A DNA stretch of 64,000 nucleotides from Mycobacterium asiaticum (GCF_001673635.1 NZ_LZMH01000082.1:62001-126000); one strand, 5' to 3'. Counted from the stretch's first letter, positions 1 to 8,750 are shown. The notes: generated from the sequence alone by a model not told the origin. Numbers and translations: made by a program.

Positions 1-806
1 GTGTGGTGCTGATGGAACGGTTCGCCGCAACGGATTTCGCCGCAATGGTGAAGCGCTATCGGTTGCGCTCCACCGTGCTGCCGCCCGCAGCATTGACGAT
101 GGTGTTACATGACGACGAAGTCACCGACCTGTCCCCACTGAAGATCGTCCGGTCGATCACCGCCCCGCTATCACCCGCGCACGCTCGCCGCTTCCGCGAC
201 AAATTCGGCGTGACGGTGCTCAACTCCTACGGCCAAACCGAACTGGGCGGGGAAGTGGTCGGCTGGTCGGCGGCGGATGCGCGCGAATGGGGCGAAATCA
301 AGCTGGGTTCCGTCGGGCGCCCACTGCCCGGCATAGACGTGACGGTCGCCGACGACGAGGTGCTGGTACGCACGCCGACCACCGCGGCCCGCCAGATCGA
401 TCCTGGCTTCCTCGACCGGTTGACCGACGACGGTTGGTTCCACACCGGCGACCTTGGCTGGTTTGACGACGACGGTTTCCTGTGGCTGGACGGCCGGGTG
501 TCGGACATGATCAATCGCGGTGGGCTCAAGGTCTTTCCCGGTGCGGTAGAAGACGTGCTCGCCGGCGCGAATGGGGTGCGCGAGGCGGCTGTGGTCGGGG
601 TTCCCGACGAACGGCTCGGCGAGGTGCCCTGGGCATTTGTGGTGCGTAACGACCCAGGACTCACCGAATCCGAACTCGTGGCTTGGTGCCGCGAACGATT
701 GACGCCCTACCGCGTCCCGGTGCGCATAGTGTTCGTGGATCGATTGCCGCGCAACGATGTCGGCAAGGTGGTCAAGCGCGAGTTGGCGGTGCTGGCAACT
801 CAGTGA
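1..806 (+). CDS. Acyl-CoA synthetase (FadD-type), C-terminal part, cut by window edge
   Basis: C-terminal part of an AMP-forming ligase of the ANL superfamily, which activates a carboxylic acid to an acyl-adenylate and then its CoA thioester. The gene enters from the left edge already open, so its start and phosphate-binding loop lie outside the window. Visible motifs are SYGQTE (adenine-binding), WFHTGDLGWF with the conserved Asp, the hinge region DGRVSDMINRGG and the terminal lysine motif NDVGKVVKREL. It ends one base before the stop of the convergent epimerase gene. Acid CoA ligases recur twice more in this island (6001-7551 and 20988-22601), so a role in the same catabolism is likely. Substrate unknown. 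Confidence 0.93.
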   Translation, partial: VVLMERFAATDFAAMVKRYRLRSTVLPPAALTMVLHDDEVTDLSPLKIVRSITAPLSPAHARRFRDKFGVTVLNSYGQTELGGEVVGWSAADAREWGEIKLGSVGRPLPGIDVTVADDEVLVRTPTTAARQIDPGFLDRLTDDGWFHTGDLGWFDDDGFLWLDGRVSDMINRGGLKVFPGAVEDVLAGANGVREAAVVGVPDERLGEVPWAFVVRNDPGLTESELVAWCRERLTPYRVPVRIVFVDRLPRNDVGKVVKRELAVLATQ

Positions 807-807
807 G

Positions 808-1869
808 TCATGGCGCAATCTTGAGCTGAGCGCCGGGCCACCGCCGGAATGCCAGCGTCCAGGGGTCGGCGTACACACCGGGCAGGCCTCGGTAAGGCAT
901 CCGCCGTTTCAGTATCGGCCGGACGATAGGCCGCAGTGCCGCCAACACGAACCGCCATTTGCCGACGCCCGCACGGATTTCCTGCAGCGCGCTCGGCCAA
1001 GAATGGTTTTGAAAGCCAAGCACCTCCTGTGCCCGCGCGGTGTCCATCCAGTCGCAGACAAACCACGCGCGGTCGTCTTCCGGATCGCCCGGCCGGCCCG
1101 CCGGATAGCAGTTGGCCAGACCGATGGCGTCCGCCATCGCCGGCCCCATTTCGCCTTGCAAGTGCCGGTGGCTTGCATCGCCACCGATCATGAATATCTC
1201 CCCGCTGATGTCCGAGGTTGCGGCAGCCGCAAAGGCGCTGGCCGCATCACGCGAATCGACGGTGTTGATGCGGCCGTCCGAGGGTGCCGACCACTCCAGG
1301 AACAGCACGTCGCCGTTGATCGGCAGGGACTGCAACCGGGTACTGACGACCGCGCCGAGACGCAGTACCACCCAGTCCACTTGCGAGGCGCGCACCGACC
1401 GCTCCGCCTCGAGCTTTTGGGCGCCGTAGGACTCGACCGGCTGAAGCGGCGAGTCGGCGCGGAGCAATTCGTTCCGGTGCGGGTTGCGCGGACCATGGAC
1501 CGCGACGCTTGACGCGTAGACGAAGCGCGGTCGGTGCGCCATCTGTTCGGCGGCCGTCAGCAGGGATCGCGTGGCATCGACGTTGACGCGCTGGGCCAGT
1601 GCAGAGTTCAAATAGCTCGCGGTGGGAATGACGGCGGCAAGATGAACGATCACTTGCGGCGCTACCGCTGTGAGCAGGGCCGCGACCTGTTCGCAGTCGG
1701 TGAGATCCGCCCAGCGCACATCGACGTCCCCCGGTAGGCGGCGCGCAGCCTTCTGATTGCCGGGCGTGCACAGATCGGTGGCCACTACGGCGACGCCCCG
1801 CTCGTGCAGTCGCGCTACCGTCTCGGTACCCACCAAGCCGAACGCACCGGTCACCAGAACCTTAACCAC
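808..1869 (-). CDS. NAD-dependent epimerase/dehydratase (extended SDR)
   Basis: 353-residue extended short-chain dehydrogenase/epimerase. The N-terminus has the Rossmann signature VTGAFGLVGTETV, an acidic Asp after strand 2 (VATDL) and a DLTD segment typical of NAD-linked epimerases or 3beta-hydroxysteroid dehydrogenase-like enzymes. The catalytic Ser lies in YASSVAV and the Tyr/Lys pair in SYGAQK. The chosen start is GTG at 1869; no strong ribosome binding site is seen, and a leaderless start is possible. It is transcribed away from the membrane-protein cluster at 1971-3379 and shares with it a promoter region full of GAGAAC/ATTCTC half-sites. Substrate unknown; sugar epimerase and sterol/alcohol dehydrogenase are both possible. 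Confidence 0.88.
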   Translation of the reverse strand: MVKVLVTGAFGLVGTETVARLHERGVAVVATDLCTPGNQKAARRLPGDVDVRWADLTDCEQVAALLTAVAPQVIVHLAAVIPTASYLNSALAQRVNVDATRSLLTAAEQMAHRPRFVYASSVAVHGPRNPHRNELLRADSPLQPVESYGAQKLEAERSVRASQVDWVVLRLGAVVSTRLQSLPINGDVLFLEWSAPSDGRINTVDSRDAASAFAAAATSDISGEIFMIGGDASHRHLQGEMGPAMADAIGLANCYPAGRPGDPEDDRAWFVCDWMDTARAQEVLGFQNHSWPSALQEIRAGVGKWRFVLAALRPIVRPILKRRMPYRGLPGVYADPWTLAFRRWPGAQLKIAP

Positions 1870-1892
1870 TCACCCACCGTGCCCTCTTGGTT

Positions 1893-1932
1893 GAGAACTA
1901 TTACTCTCATTATCGAGAGTGATGTTATTCTC
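1893..1932. promoter_or_regulatory. Operator cluster of the GAGAAY-N4-RTTCTC family
   Basis: Four half-sites lie in the divergent promoter region: GAGAAC (1893-1898), ACTCTC (1903-1908), GAGAGT (1915-1920) and ATTCTC (1927-1932). The first pair has the 4-base spacing seen at the other sites. ACTCTC and GAGAGT also form a perfect inverted repeat with 6 bases between. Inferred to control both the epimerase gene and the 1971-3379 operon. Confidence 0.6.
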
Positions 1933-1970
1933 ACATGGCAATCGGGCTTTCCACGCAGGAGGTGTCGATC

Positions 1971-2069
1971 ATGTGGCAGGAGCTGGCCCGTATGGCAGTG
2001 ACATGGGCGGTCATGTGCGGACTGGTCGCCTTCTTCTACTGGATGCTGGGGAACATCGGCACGTTTTGA
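1971..2069 (+). CDS. Small single-pass membrane peptide (32 aa)
   Basis: Not recognised. A 32-residue peptide starting MWQELARMAV, with one hydrophobic helix over about residues 8-26. The start was chosen because a strong AGGAGGT (1957-1963) sits 7 bases upstream of ATG 1971; an in-frame ATG at 1935 would give a longer version overlapping the operator. It is the first gene of a run of four membrane-associated genes on the same strand. The ribosome binding site, the helix and the position in a tight gene run support a real small protein; function unknown. Confidence 0.55.
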   Translation: MWQELARMAVTWAVMCGLVAFFYWMLGNIGTF

Positions 2070-2114
2070 ACTATCTGCGACACAATCTCTTTCACCGATA
2101 ATGAGGCCAGGGAC

Positions 2115-2234
2115 ATGGACGATCAAGATCGACGGCGCAGACGCGGTCTCATCGCCTTCCAGATTTTCATCTACGGCATGCTCATCGCGATGTTCGCCAT
2201 CCAAGTCCAGATGTACCTGACCAGGGATTGGTAG
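2115..2234 (+). CDS. Small single-pass membrane protein (39 aa)
   Basis: Not recognised. 39 residues: a very basic N-terminus (MDDQDRRRRRG) followed by one hydrophobic segment over about residues 12-32, so a cytoplasmic N-terminus is expected by the positive-inside rule. The stop at 2234 is only 6 bases before the next gene. The tight spacing suggests co-translation and possibly a subunit role in a membrane complex with the products at 1971, 2241 and 2951. Confidence 0.55.
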   Translation: MDDQDRRRRRGLIAFQIFIYGMLIAMFAIQVQMYLTRDW

Positions 2235-2240
2235 TCGATC

Positions 2241-2924
2241 ATGACGCTGAGTCCGTCGCCGGCCATTGACCAACACGAGGATCAGACCCGGCAGACGCAA
2301 CGCCGAGCCGACCGATGGTTGATCGCGGGCACCGCTCTGATGGGCACGCTGGTCCTCGGCGCCATTGGCCTAATCGTGTTCAGCCGCGGACTTTTCTTGT
2401 TGCGGAAGGCACAGCGCGACGGACTTTCCGTTCGCCCGACGATGGTCACCCTTATCGGATACGTCGTCATTCTGGACGCCGCCCTCAACAGCATCGGATG
2501 GGCGCTGGACCTGTTCGCCAACCACGCCCTGATCACCCGAACCGTGTTCACCGCCTGGGGCAACCTGATCGATGCCGGATACTTCTGGCACTACAACGAA
2601 CTTTGGATCGGCGGTGCCAGCGCACCCGGCGAGAAGGCTTGGGTCATGGTGTGCGTCCTGATCGCATTCCCGATGCGGATTGCCGCCGCCATCGCGTTTC
2701 TGCAGATGAAGCGCTGGGGACACCAGTGGCTGATCGTCACCTGCTGGTTCGGGATCGTCCTGTGGACCGGCTACATCTTCAACATGACGATGTACGCGGA
2801 CGTCAGATATGCGGGCGTTGGCCTGCCCGTATTCGGCTGGTGGGCGTTCAACATCTTCTACATCACACCCTTCCTGGCCATCCCATACCTGCATACCGTC
2901 AACCGGGAGATCTTCACCGACTAG
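2241..2924 (+). CDS. Multi-pass membrane protein of unknown function
   Basis: 227 residues with about five to six hydrophobic helices (roughly residues 35-55, 70-95, 130-155, 165-185 and 195-215). The loops are rich in Trp, Tyr, His and Asp, for example GYFWHYNELW and FNMTMYADVRYAG, which could bind a metal or a hydrophobic substrate. I do not recognise the family. It lies in a run of four small membrane-associated genes under an island-type operator. The AveC-like protein at 25568-26632 has a similar setting, but I see no convincing alignment between the two. An integral membrane enzyme or chaperone for a lipophilic substrate is an inference. Confidence 0.75.
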   Translation: MTLSPSPAIDQHEDQTRQTQRRADRWLIAGTALMGTLVLGAIGLIVFSRGLFLLRKAQRDGLSVRPTMVTLIGYVVILDAALNSIGWALDLFANHALITRTVFTAWGNLIDAGYFWHYNELWIGGASAPGEKAWVMVCVLIAFPMRIAAAIAFLQMKRWGHQWLIVTCWFGIVLWTGYIFNMTMYADVRYAGVGLPVFGWWAFNIFYITPFLAIPYLHTVNREIFTD

Positions 2925-2950
2925 CCTCCGACCAACGAGGAAGGGCCGCT

Positions 2951-3379
2951 GTGCCTGAAAACACCTTGGAATCAACGGCTCCGGCCGCAACACTGCCGAT
3001 CGGCACGACATCCACCTGGGCACGGATGCACAAGTGGCTCAGGCGAGGCTTGTATATCTGTCTCTTCGGATTGGTCATCGAAGGCTCGATGACGGTTCCG
3101 GTGATGGCTGTCTGGTACGGCTGGCCCACGCTGTCCCTGACCGAGATCTGCAGTGAGCTGCTGAAGGTACGCTTCTCCGACGACTCACTCGAATGCCACC
3201 AGCCCTACCCGATGGGTGGGCCCCCGTTCGGCGGCCCACCGGAAGCCGCCGGCCAACGAACAGCCCGCGACGAGTGGGGCGTACAGCCCAAACCGCGGTA
3301 TCAGCGCATCGGTTTCCGGGAGTTGGTGAGAATCCACGACGAACGTGTCGCCAAACAGTCAGCAAATCCGCGCCCCTGA
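2951..3379 (+). CDS. Single-pass membrane protein with Pro/Gly-rich tail, unknown function
   Basis: 142 residues from GTG 2951, preceded by GAGGAAGG about 7 bases upstream; an earlier in-frame start would overlap the previous gene. One hydrophobic helix lies near residues 34-58 (YICLFGLVIEGSMTVPVMAV). The soluble tail has two cysteines and a PMGGPPFGGPP stretch. Its stop is one base before the ATG of the degenerate SDR at 3381, so the membrane genes and the SDR pair look like one transcript. No family recognised. Confidence 0.68.
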   Translation: MPENTLESTAPAATLPIGTTSTWARMHKWLRRGLYICLFGLVIEGSMTVPVMAVWYGWPTLSLTEICSELLKVRFSDDSLECHQPYPMGGPPFGGPPEAAGQRTARDEWGVQPKPRYQRIGFRELVRIHDERVAKQSANPRP

Positions 3380-3380
3380 C

Positions 3381-3977
3381 ATGTCCGCCACAACGGTCGT
3401 CGTAACACCGCGAGGCGAACTTCCTGCGGCACTGGCCGCCAGCCTGCAGGGGTCCGTCGCAGACTCCAACCGGGAGCATCTGCCCCAGGCCGACGGGGTT
3501 GTCATAGTCGTCGGTGCGGATCCCGAGGCCGGGCTACTCACCACCCTCGGAACGGACGGCTGGGATCACATCGTCGATGCAACGATGTGGCACACGCTCA
3601 CTACGCTGCAACAGGCCCGGCTGTCGGTGCGGCACGCCCGGGGGCGCATCGTCTTGGTGTTACCGACGATCGGCATTGCCGGCGCCACCCAACTGGTGGC
3701 TTACACGACCGCCATCGAGGGTATCCGCGCGATGGCGAAATCGGCGGCGCGCCAGTGGGCGTCGCAAGGTGTTGCCGTCAACGCCGTCGCGGCACCCCTG
3801 CACCTGTTCGCGCCCGAACTGGCCGGCGCCGCAAGCCACTTGTCCGCTCCCGCCGTCGTGAACGACTCCGTTCTGCGTTCGGTGGTAGAGGCGTTGAAGT
3901 TCCTGCTCCAGCCACACCTCGACCACCTCATCGGAGAAACGATCATCGTCGATGGCGGATCGATGATGCTGCCGTGA
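3381..3977 (+). CDS. Degenerate SDR-fold protein, probably non-catalytic
   Basis: 198 residues with the overall SDR fold. The end IIGETIIVDGGSMMLP-like segment (LIGETIIVDGGSMM) and the middle helix with VNAVAAP are clear, but the hallmarks of catalysis are not. The N-terminal TGxxxGxG cofactor loop is absent (VVVTPRGELPAAL instead). The YxxxK pair has become YTTAI, so the Lys is lost. It overlaps by four bases (GTGA) with a complete SDR gene, which implies coupled translation. In BbsCD-type enzymes an inactive SDR subunit pairs with an active one; that arrangement is inferred here. Confidence 0.82.
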   Translation: MSATTVVVTPRGELPAALAASLQGSVADSNREHLPQADGVVIVVGADPEAGLLTTLGTDGWDHIVDATMWHTLTTLQQARLSVRHARGRIVLVLPTIGIAGATQLVAYTTAIEGIRAMAKSAARQWASQGVAVNAVAAPLHLFAPELAGAASHLSAPAVVNDSVLRSVVEALKFLLQPHLDHLIGETIIVDGGSMMLP

Positions 3978-4732
3978 CTCTCTCCGGCCTGACGGCCCTG
4001 GTGACCGGATCGGGCGGCGGTGTCGGCCGAGGCATCGCGTTGGCCTTGGCCTCGGAAGGTGCTCATGTGATCGTCGCCACCCGGTCTGAGACGGGACTCG
4101 CCACGGTTGAGCAGATTTCGGCCCGCGGACACACTGCGACCTGGGCTCGCTGCGACGTTACCGATGGTGCGGCGGTCACCGACGCTGTAGCTGCTGCGGT
4201 CGCCACGACCGGCCGCCTCGACGCCGTGGTGCACAACGCCACCAGCAATCTGTCCAGCCAGCCGCATCAGCTGGAGGAGGTCGACCGAACTTTTTGGGAG
4301 CAACACTTCGCCGTGTCGCTGCGCGGCGCGCAGCACTGCGCTACGTCGGCTTTCAAAGCCCTGCGAAAGCAAGGCGGAACCTTCCTGGTCATGACCTCGC
4401 CGGCCGGCATCGAGGGCAGCGCGACGCTTCCCCTTTACGCCACGATGAAGGGCGCGCTGCGCGGCTTCGCCAAAAGTCTCGCGCGGGAATGGGCTCCGCA
4501 CCTCATCACCGTGAACGCCGTCTCTCCCCTGGCGTATTCACCCGCGCTGACGGCGGCGATCAGAGCCGAACCCGCAATGGAAGAACGGGTTTCGCGCCGG
4601 ATTCCGCTGGGGCGAATCGGAGATCCAGAACATGACATCGGACCGGCGGTCGCCTTTCTGATTGGCCCCGCGGCGCGGTACATCACCGGTCAGACGCTGG
4701 GTGTCGACGGCGGTCACTACACCAGCCTCTGA
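3974..4732 (+). CDS. SDR family oxidoreductase
   Basis: 252 residues, a classical SDR. It has the cofactor loop TGSGGGVGRG near the N-terminus, the HNAT segment replacing NNAG, a catalytic Ser in MTSPAG, YATMK for the Tyr/Lys pair and the C-terminal ITGQTLGVDGG. GTG 3974 overlaps the stop of the upstream degenerate SDR, the best evidence for this start. It probably oxidises a secondary alcohol or reduces a ketone or enoyl group on a CoA-bound or free intermediate. It may form a heteromer with the 3381-3977 product. Confidence 0.9.
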   Translation: MTLSGLTALVTGSGGGVGRGIALALASEGAHVIVATRSETGLATVEQISARGHTATWARCDVTDGAAVTDAVAAAVATTGRLDAVVHNATSNLSSQPHQLEEVDRTFWEQHFAVSLRGAQHCATSAFKALRKQGGTFLVMTSPAGIEGSATLPLYATMKGALRGFAKSLAREWAPHLITVNAVSPLAYSPALTAAIRAEPAMEERVSRRIPLGRIGDPEHDIGPAVAFLIGPAARYITGQTLGVDGGHYTSL

Positions 4733-4742
4733 CCCACCGCCT

Positions 4743-4758
4743 GGAAATGTCGGTTCTC
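4743..4758. promoter_or_regulatory. Operator, GGAAAT-N4-GTTCTC
   Basis: Imperfect member of the island's inverted repeat, with the same 4-base spacer. A TATAGT hexamer at 4768-4773 is a possible -10, which would put the -35 region inside this box. It lies upstream of the amidohydrolase gene at 4806. Confidence 0.45.
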
Positions 4759-4805
4759 GTATTCGGATATAGTTATGTCCGTTGCACTGACCGGAGGAGT
4801 CGACC

Positions 4806-5984
4806 GTGGCGGATGAACAAGCACTCGAGGTCTGGGATGCCGACAACCATATGTACGAGACCATCGACGCCTACACCCGCTACCTCCCGGAGCAGTACTC
4901 CGAAGCGCTGAAGTTCGTTGAGGTCAAGGGGCGCACGAAGCTACAAATCCTCGGTGTGGTCACCGAGTGCATTCCGAACCCGACCTACGAGGTCATTCCC
5001 ACCCCCGGCGCGTGGGCAGACTACTACCGGGGGATCAACCCGGAAGGCAAGACGCTGCGGGAACTCGCTGACCCGATCCGTTGCCCCGACGAGTTCCGGC
5101 GCCCTGACCTCCGGCTGGCGTTGATGGACCGCCAAGGCGTCGACGGTGCGGTGATGTTCCCTACGACAGCAGGCATGCTCGAGGAACGGACGAAATCGGA
5201 CACCGAACTCACGCACGCCATCACCCATGCCTTCAACCGCTGGCTGCTCGATGACTGGACATTCAACTACCAGAACCGGATATTCGCCGTTCCCGCAATC
5301 TCTCTCAACGATCCGGCCAAGGGCGTCAAGGAGCTCGAATGGTGTCTGGACAACGGCGCCAAGACCGTGTTGATCAGACCCGCGCCGGTACCGCGTGAAG
5401 ACGGCACCTCGCGCTCGCCCGCACTTCCCGAATTCGACGACTTCTGGCGTCTCGTCGAGGCCTCGGGCATCGCGGTGCAGATGCACAATTCCGACGCCGG
5501 TTACGACCGCTACCTGAATGACTGGGAAGGCGGTGATGAATTTCAGGGTTTCCAATTGACGAAGTTCCGCGGCTTCATCTACGAAGAGAGCCGCCACATC
5601 TTCGATACGCTCGCCGCGTTCATCGCGCACGGTGTGTTCGAGCGCTTCCCCGGTTTGCGTATCGGCGTCGTCGAGAACGGTGGTTCCTGGGCGCAGCGGC
5701 TGATGGAGGTCTTCGATCGGGTGTACCGCAAGAAACCGCGCGATTTCAGCGAGCATCCGTGTGACGTGTTCCGTAGGCATGTTTGGGTCAATCCCTTCCA
5801 CGAAGAGGACATGTCCCACCTCATCGACATACTTGGCGCGGATCGGGTGATGTTCGGGTCCGACTACCCCCACCCGGAAGGTCTCGCCGAGCCCGCGGAA
5901 TTCGTGCGAGAGCTCGAGGAGCTCCCGCCCGACACCACCGCACGGGTCATGGGAGGCAACCTGAAGGAACTCATCGGCGTATGA
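4806..5984 (+). CDS. Amidohydrolase-2 family metal-dependent hydrolase or decarboxylase
   Basis: 392 residues of the TIM-barrel amidohydrolase-2 family (PF04909), which includes ACMSD-type decarboxylases and C-C or C-N bond hydrolases. The start GTG 4806 follows GGAGGAG. Likely metal ligands are the N-terminal DADNHMYE and the late-barrel MFGSDYPHPEG; MHNSDAG supplies a mid-barrel His. It is a close paralogue of 13785-14978 (shared IPNPT, WTFNY.RIFA.P and RPAPVP segments) and a more distant one of 9718-10911. Placed after the SDR pair, it may cleave a ring or decarboxylate an intermediate; the true reaction is unknown. Confidence 0.9.
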   Translation: MADEQALEVWDADNHMYETIDAYTRYLPEQYSEALKFVEVKGRTKLQILGVVTECIPNPTYEVIPTPGAWADYYRGINPEGKTLRELADPIRCPDEFRRPDLRLALMDRQGVDGAVMFPTTAGMLEERTKSDTELTHAITHAFNRWLLDDWTFNYQNRIFAVPAISLNDPAKGVKELEWCLDNGAKTVLIRPAPVPREDGTSRSPALPEFDDFWRLVEASGIAVQMHNSDAGYDRYLNDWEGGDEFQGFQLTKFRGFIYEESRHIFDTLAAFIAHGVFERFPGLRIGVVENGGSWAQRLMEVFDRVYRKKPRDFSEHPCDVFRRHVWVNPFHEEDMSHLIDILGADRVMFGSDYPHPEGLAEPAEFVRELEELPPDTTARVMGGNLKELIGV

Positions 5985-6000
5985 CGAGATGCCGGCTCGG

Positions 6001-7551
6001 CTACGAGAAGCGCGAACGCAATTCGTTCTTCAAGACCTTGCCGGTCAGGTTGCGCGGCAATGCCGGCACGACCTCGAGTCGCTCCGGGAATTTGTGGTGA
6101 CTCAACCCCTGAGCCTGACAATGCTCGGCCAGCACGCCGAGCGTGACGTCGCTGCCGGGCTGCGCGACCACGACGGCGCAAACCCGTTCTCCGGTGCGAG
6201 GATCGGGCACCCCGATCACTGCGACATCGGCGACCGCGGGATGGGTGGCCAACGCACCCTCGATTTCGAGGGCCGAGATGTTCTCGGCGTTGCGGATTAT
6301 CGCGTCCTTGATCCGGCCGGTGATGATGACGTTGCCGTCGGCGTCGATGCGTCCCCGGTCTCCGCTGCGGAACCACCCGTCGGCATCGAATGCCGCGGCG
6401 TCCAGCGAGGCGTCGACATATCCGAGGAAACATTGGGGTCCCTTGAGGCGGAGTTCACCCTCCGCGCCGACGGCGACCTCGCTCCCGTTGTCATCGACGA
6501 CCCGTACCGAGACGCCGGCAACGGGGCGCCCGACCGTGCGGTCGAGCAGGTCGGGGGCGGCCTCGGGTGTTTGCGATGTCGCGACCGGGAACTCGGTCAG
6601 GCCCCAAGAGTTGGCGACGCCGTTCACGCAGAACGTTTCACGCACCTGCCTGCCCAGCTCCGCGGTGATCGGCGCGCCCCCGCCTACGCAGCCGCGCAGA
6701 TCGGGATAGAGCGGTTCGGCCCCGTGCGCCCGTTGCGCCGCCATGTAAGCGACGAAAAAGGGGGTCGCCGTGCCCAATAGCGTGGGGCGGTGCGCCGCCA
6801 CCGCCTGCGGCGTGGACGCGGGGTCGAAGAAATCGAACAGCACCAATCGCATTCCGGTACGCAGGCTGGCCGCCAACATGGCGGCACCGCCGATATGAGA
6901 AATGGGAAAGGGAATCGGGTTGACATCGCTGCTGGACATCCCCACGATGCCGACCACCCCGGCAGAACCGGCGATCACCGAACGATCGCAGTGGCGAGCG
7001 CCTTTCGGCGCGGCCGTGGTACCCGAGGAGTAGTAGATCCAGCGCGGGTCTTCCGCGGAGGCAGGAGGGTCCGGGAGCGCGGCGGGGTCGCCGTCAGGTA
7101 ACCGAAGCCGGCCGGTGGCCGGCGCGTCGTGGTCGATGACCACTACCGACATCGCCCGTCCGTCCGCTACCGCATGCGCGAGCGCGGTGTGGTCGAATCC
7201 GCGCCAGCGGCCGGGAACGATCAACACTTCGGTCGCGAGTTGTTCGGTGACGAACCGGACTTCGCTCTCACGCCAGATCGGGAGGATGGGGTTCTGCACT
7301 GCACCCAATCGCGCAAGCGCCACCATCACCATCATGGTTTCCAGCGTGGTCGGTAGCTGCCAGGACACCACGGTGCCTGCCCTCACCCCGGACTGCGCCA
7401 GCGCCGCGGCGGTCCGCAGCGCCTCGTCCCGGAGTTGGACGCAGGTGAGACTGCGACCGTAGTCGTCGCAGAGCACCACTCGGTGCGGATGTGTTTCGGC
7501 TACCGCATCGACGAGACCCCAGAACGTCTCGGCGGCTTCTGGCATGCTCAC
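6001..7551 (-). CDS. AMP-dependent acyl-CoA ligase
   Basis: 516 residues, full length for an ANL-superfamily acid-CoA ligase. The phosphate loop is YYSSGTTAAPKG, the adenine motif SWGLTEF, the ATP/hinge motif GWFRSGDRGRID, and the C-terminal Lys lies in PRNLTGKVLKNEL. GTG 7551 overlaps the stop of the upstream dehydrogenase gene (GTGA), so it is last in a four-gene operon 10911 to 6001; an in-frame ATG at 7545 is an alternative start. It would activate an acid for the co-transcribed acyl-CoA dehydrogenases. Substrate unknown. Confidence 0.92.
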   Translation of the reverse strand: MSMPEAAETFWGLVDAVAETHPHRVVLCDDYGRSLTCVQLRDEALRTAAALAQSGVRAGTVVSWQLPTTLETMMVMVALARLGAVQNPILPIWRESEVRFVTEQLATEVLIVPGRWRGFDHTALAHAVADGRAMSVVVIDHDAPATGRLRLPDGDPAALPDPPASAEDPRWIYYSSGTTAAPKGARHCDRSVIAGSAGVVGIVGMSSSDVNPIPFPISHIGGAAMLAASLRTGMRLVLFDFFDPASTPQAVAAHRPTLLGTATPFFVAYMAAQRAHGAEPLYPDLRGCVGGGAPITAELGRQVRETFCVNGVANSWGLTEFPVATSQTPEAAPDLLDRTVGRPVAGVSVRVVDDNGSEVAVGAEGELRLKGPQCFLGYVDASLDAAAFDADGWFRSGDRGRIDADGNVIITGRIKDAIIRNAENISALEIEGALATHPAVADVAVIGVPDPRTGERVCAVVVAQPGSDVTLGVLAEHCQAQGLSHHKFPERLEVVPALPRNLTGKVLKNELRSRFS

Positions 7552-8750
7552 CCGCTCGGTAACAGCAGCCGGCGCTTCGCCAGGATATTACGCATCATCT
7601 CTGAGCTCCCGCCCGAGATCGTATAAGCCCGTGACCACAACCAGCATTCTCGCAGACGTTCTTTGGCTTGCTGGACGTGCGCGTCGTCCGAGCCCGAATC
7701 CCCTGCCGTGGCGGCCAGTTCGGCACCATACGCCGCGACGCGGTGGTACGTCTCGGCGAAGCTCAGTTTCGCGACCGAGCCGTCACCGGGCTGATCCGCA
7801 CCCACGATCAGCCGTTCCACATGGTCGTCGATGAACGCCTTGGCCACTTCGACCTCGACAACCAGCCCGGCGACGGCTTGCCGGATGTCGGTGTGCTGCA
7901 GCGCCGGTACGCCGTCGAGCTCCGCATTGCTCGCCACCGTCACCAGGTCGTCGATCAACAGCTCGAGCAGGATGACGTTGCCGCCGATGCCGAATCGCTC
8001 GAAATCCAGGCCGGCCATGATGATCGACCAGCCCTGCCCGATTTCACCGATGAGGCTGTTCGCTTCAAGCACCACGCCGGTCAGGAAGACCTCGTTGACC
8101 TCGATCGCGCCGCCGACGGTGCGTATCGGCCGGACCTCTACTCCCGGCGTGGACAGCGGCACGGCGAAGATTGACAGGCCGTGGTGGCGCGACGAGGCCG
8201 GATCTGTACGAATCAGCGCCAGGCCCATGTCCGCCCAGTGTCCATCGGTGATCCACGTCTTCTGCCCGTCCAGGACCCAACTGCCGTCAGCCTGGCGGAC
8301 GCCGCGACTGCGGACTCCGGCGATGTCGCTGCCGGCGTCGGGCTCGCTCAACAGCTGGCACCACACGTGCTCGCCCCGTCTGATCTTCGGCAGCAGCATG
8401 CGCTGCTGTTCCTGGGAGCCGAAGTGCAGCAATACATGAGCGGCGAGATTCACCTGCTCGACTGGGCGCGGTGCCCGGGCGCGCAGGATCTCCTCGCTGA
8501 CGATGCGGTCATGCAGGGGATGATGATCCGGGCGGCCGCCATGCTCGACGGGCCAGTCCGCGCCGATGAAGCCGGCGTCGAACAACCCAGCGAACCAGGC
8601 GCGCAGGTGAGCCTCCTGCTCGGCATTCCCCGGTGCCCGATGCCCTTCGCGCGCTTCGAAGGGTGGCGCGTGCTCGGCGATGTGCGTCCTGACCCGATTC
8701 CTGAAGGCCGCCAACTCTTCTGTGCTCGGCCGGCCGGCGAAATCACTCAC
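7548..8750 (-). CDS. Acyl-CoA dehydrogenase (larger partner)
   Basis: 400 residues, standard length for an FAD-dependent acyl-CoA dehydrogenase. Recognisable are SEPDAGSDIAG (FAD/substrate loop), KTWITDGHWAD and the C-terminal YTISGGSSEMMRNILAKR segment that contacts FAD. The reading frame extends upstream, but that part is a shadow of the next gene. GTG 8750, overlapping that gene's TGA, is the sensible start. Encoded in tandem with a shorter dehydrogenase (8747-9709), it resembles the paired subunits of mycobacterial alpha2beta2 dehydrogenases of steroid side-chain catabolism. Pairing is inferred from overlap and size. Confidence 0.92.
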   Translation of the reverse strand: MSDFAGRPSTEELAAFRNRVRTHIAEHAPPFEAREGHRAPGNAEQEAHLRAWFAGLFDAGFIGADWPVEHGGRPDHHPLHDRIVSEEILRARAPRPVEQVNLAAHVLLHFGSQEQQRMLLPKIRRGEHVWCQLLSEPDAGSDIAGVRSRGVRQADGSWVLDGQKTWITDGHWADMGLALIRTDPASSRHHGLSIFAVPLSTPGVEVRPIRTVGGAIEVNEVFLTGVVLEANSLIGEIGQGWSIIMAGLDFERFGIGGNVILLELLIDDLVTVASNAELDGVPALQHTDIRQAVAGLVVEVEVAKAFIDDHVERLIVGADQPGDGSVAKLSFAETYHRVAAYGAELAATAGDSGSDDAHVQQAKERLRECWLWSRAYTISGGSSEMMRNILAKRRLLLPSG

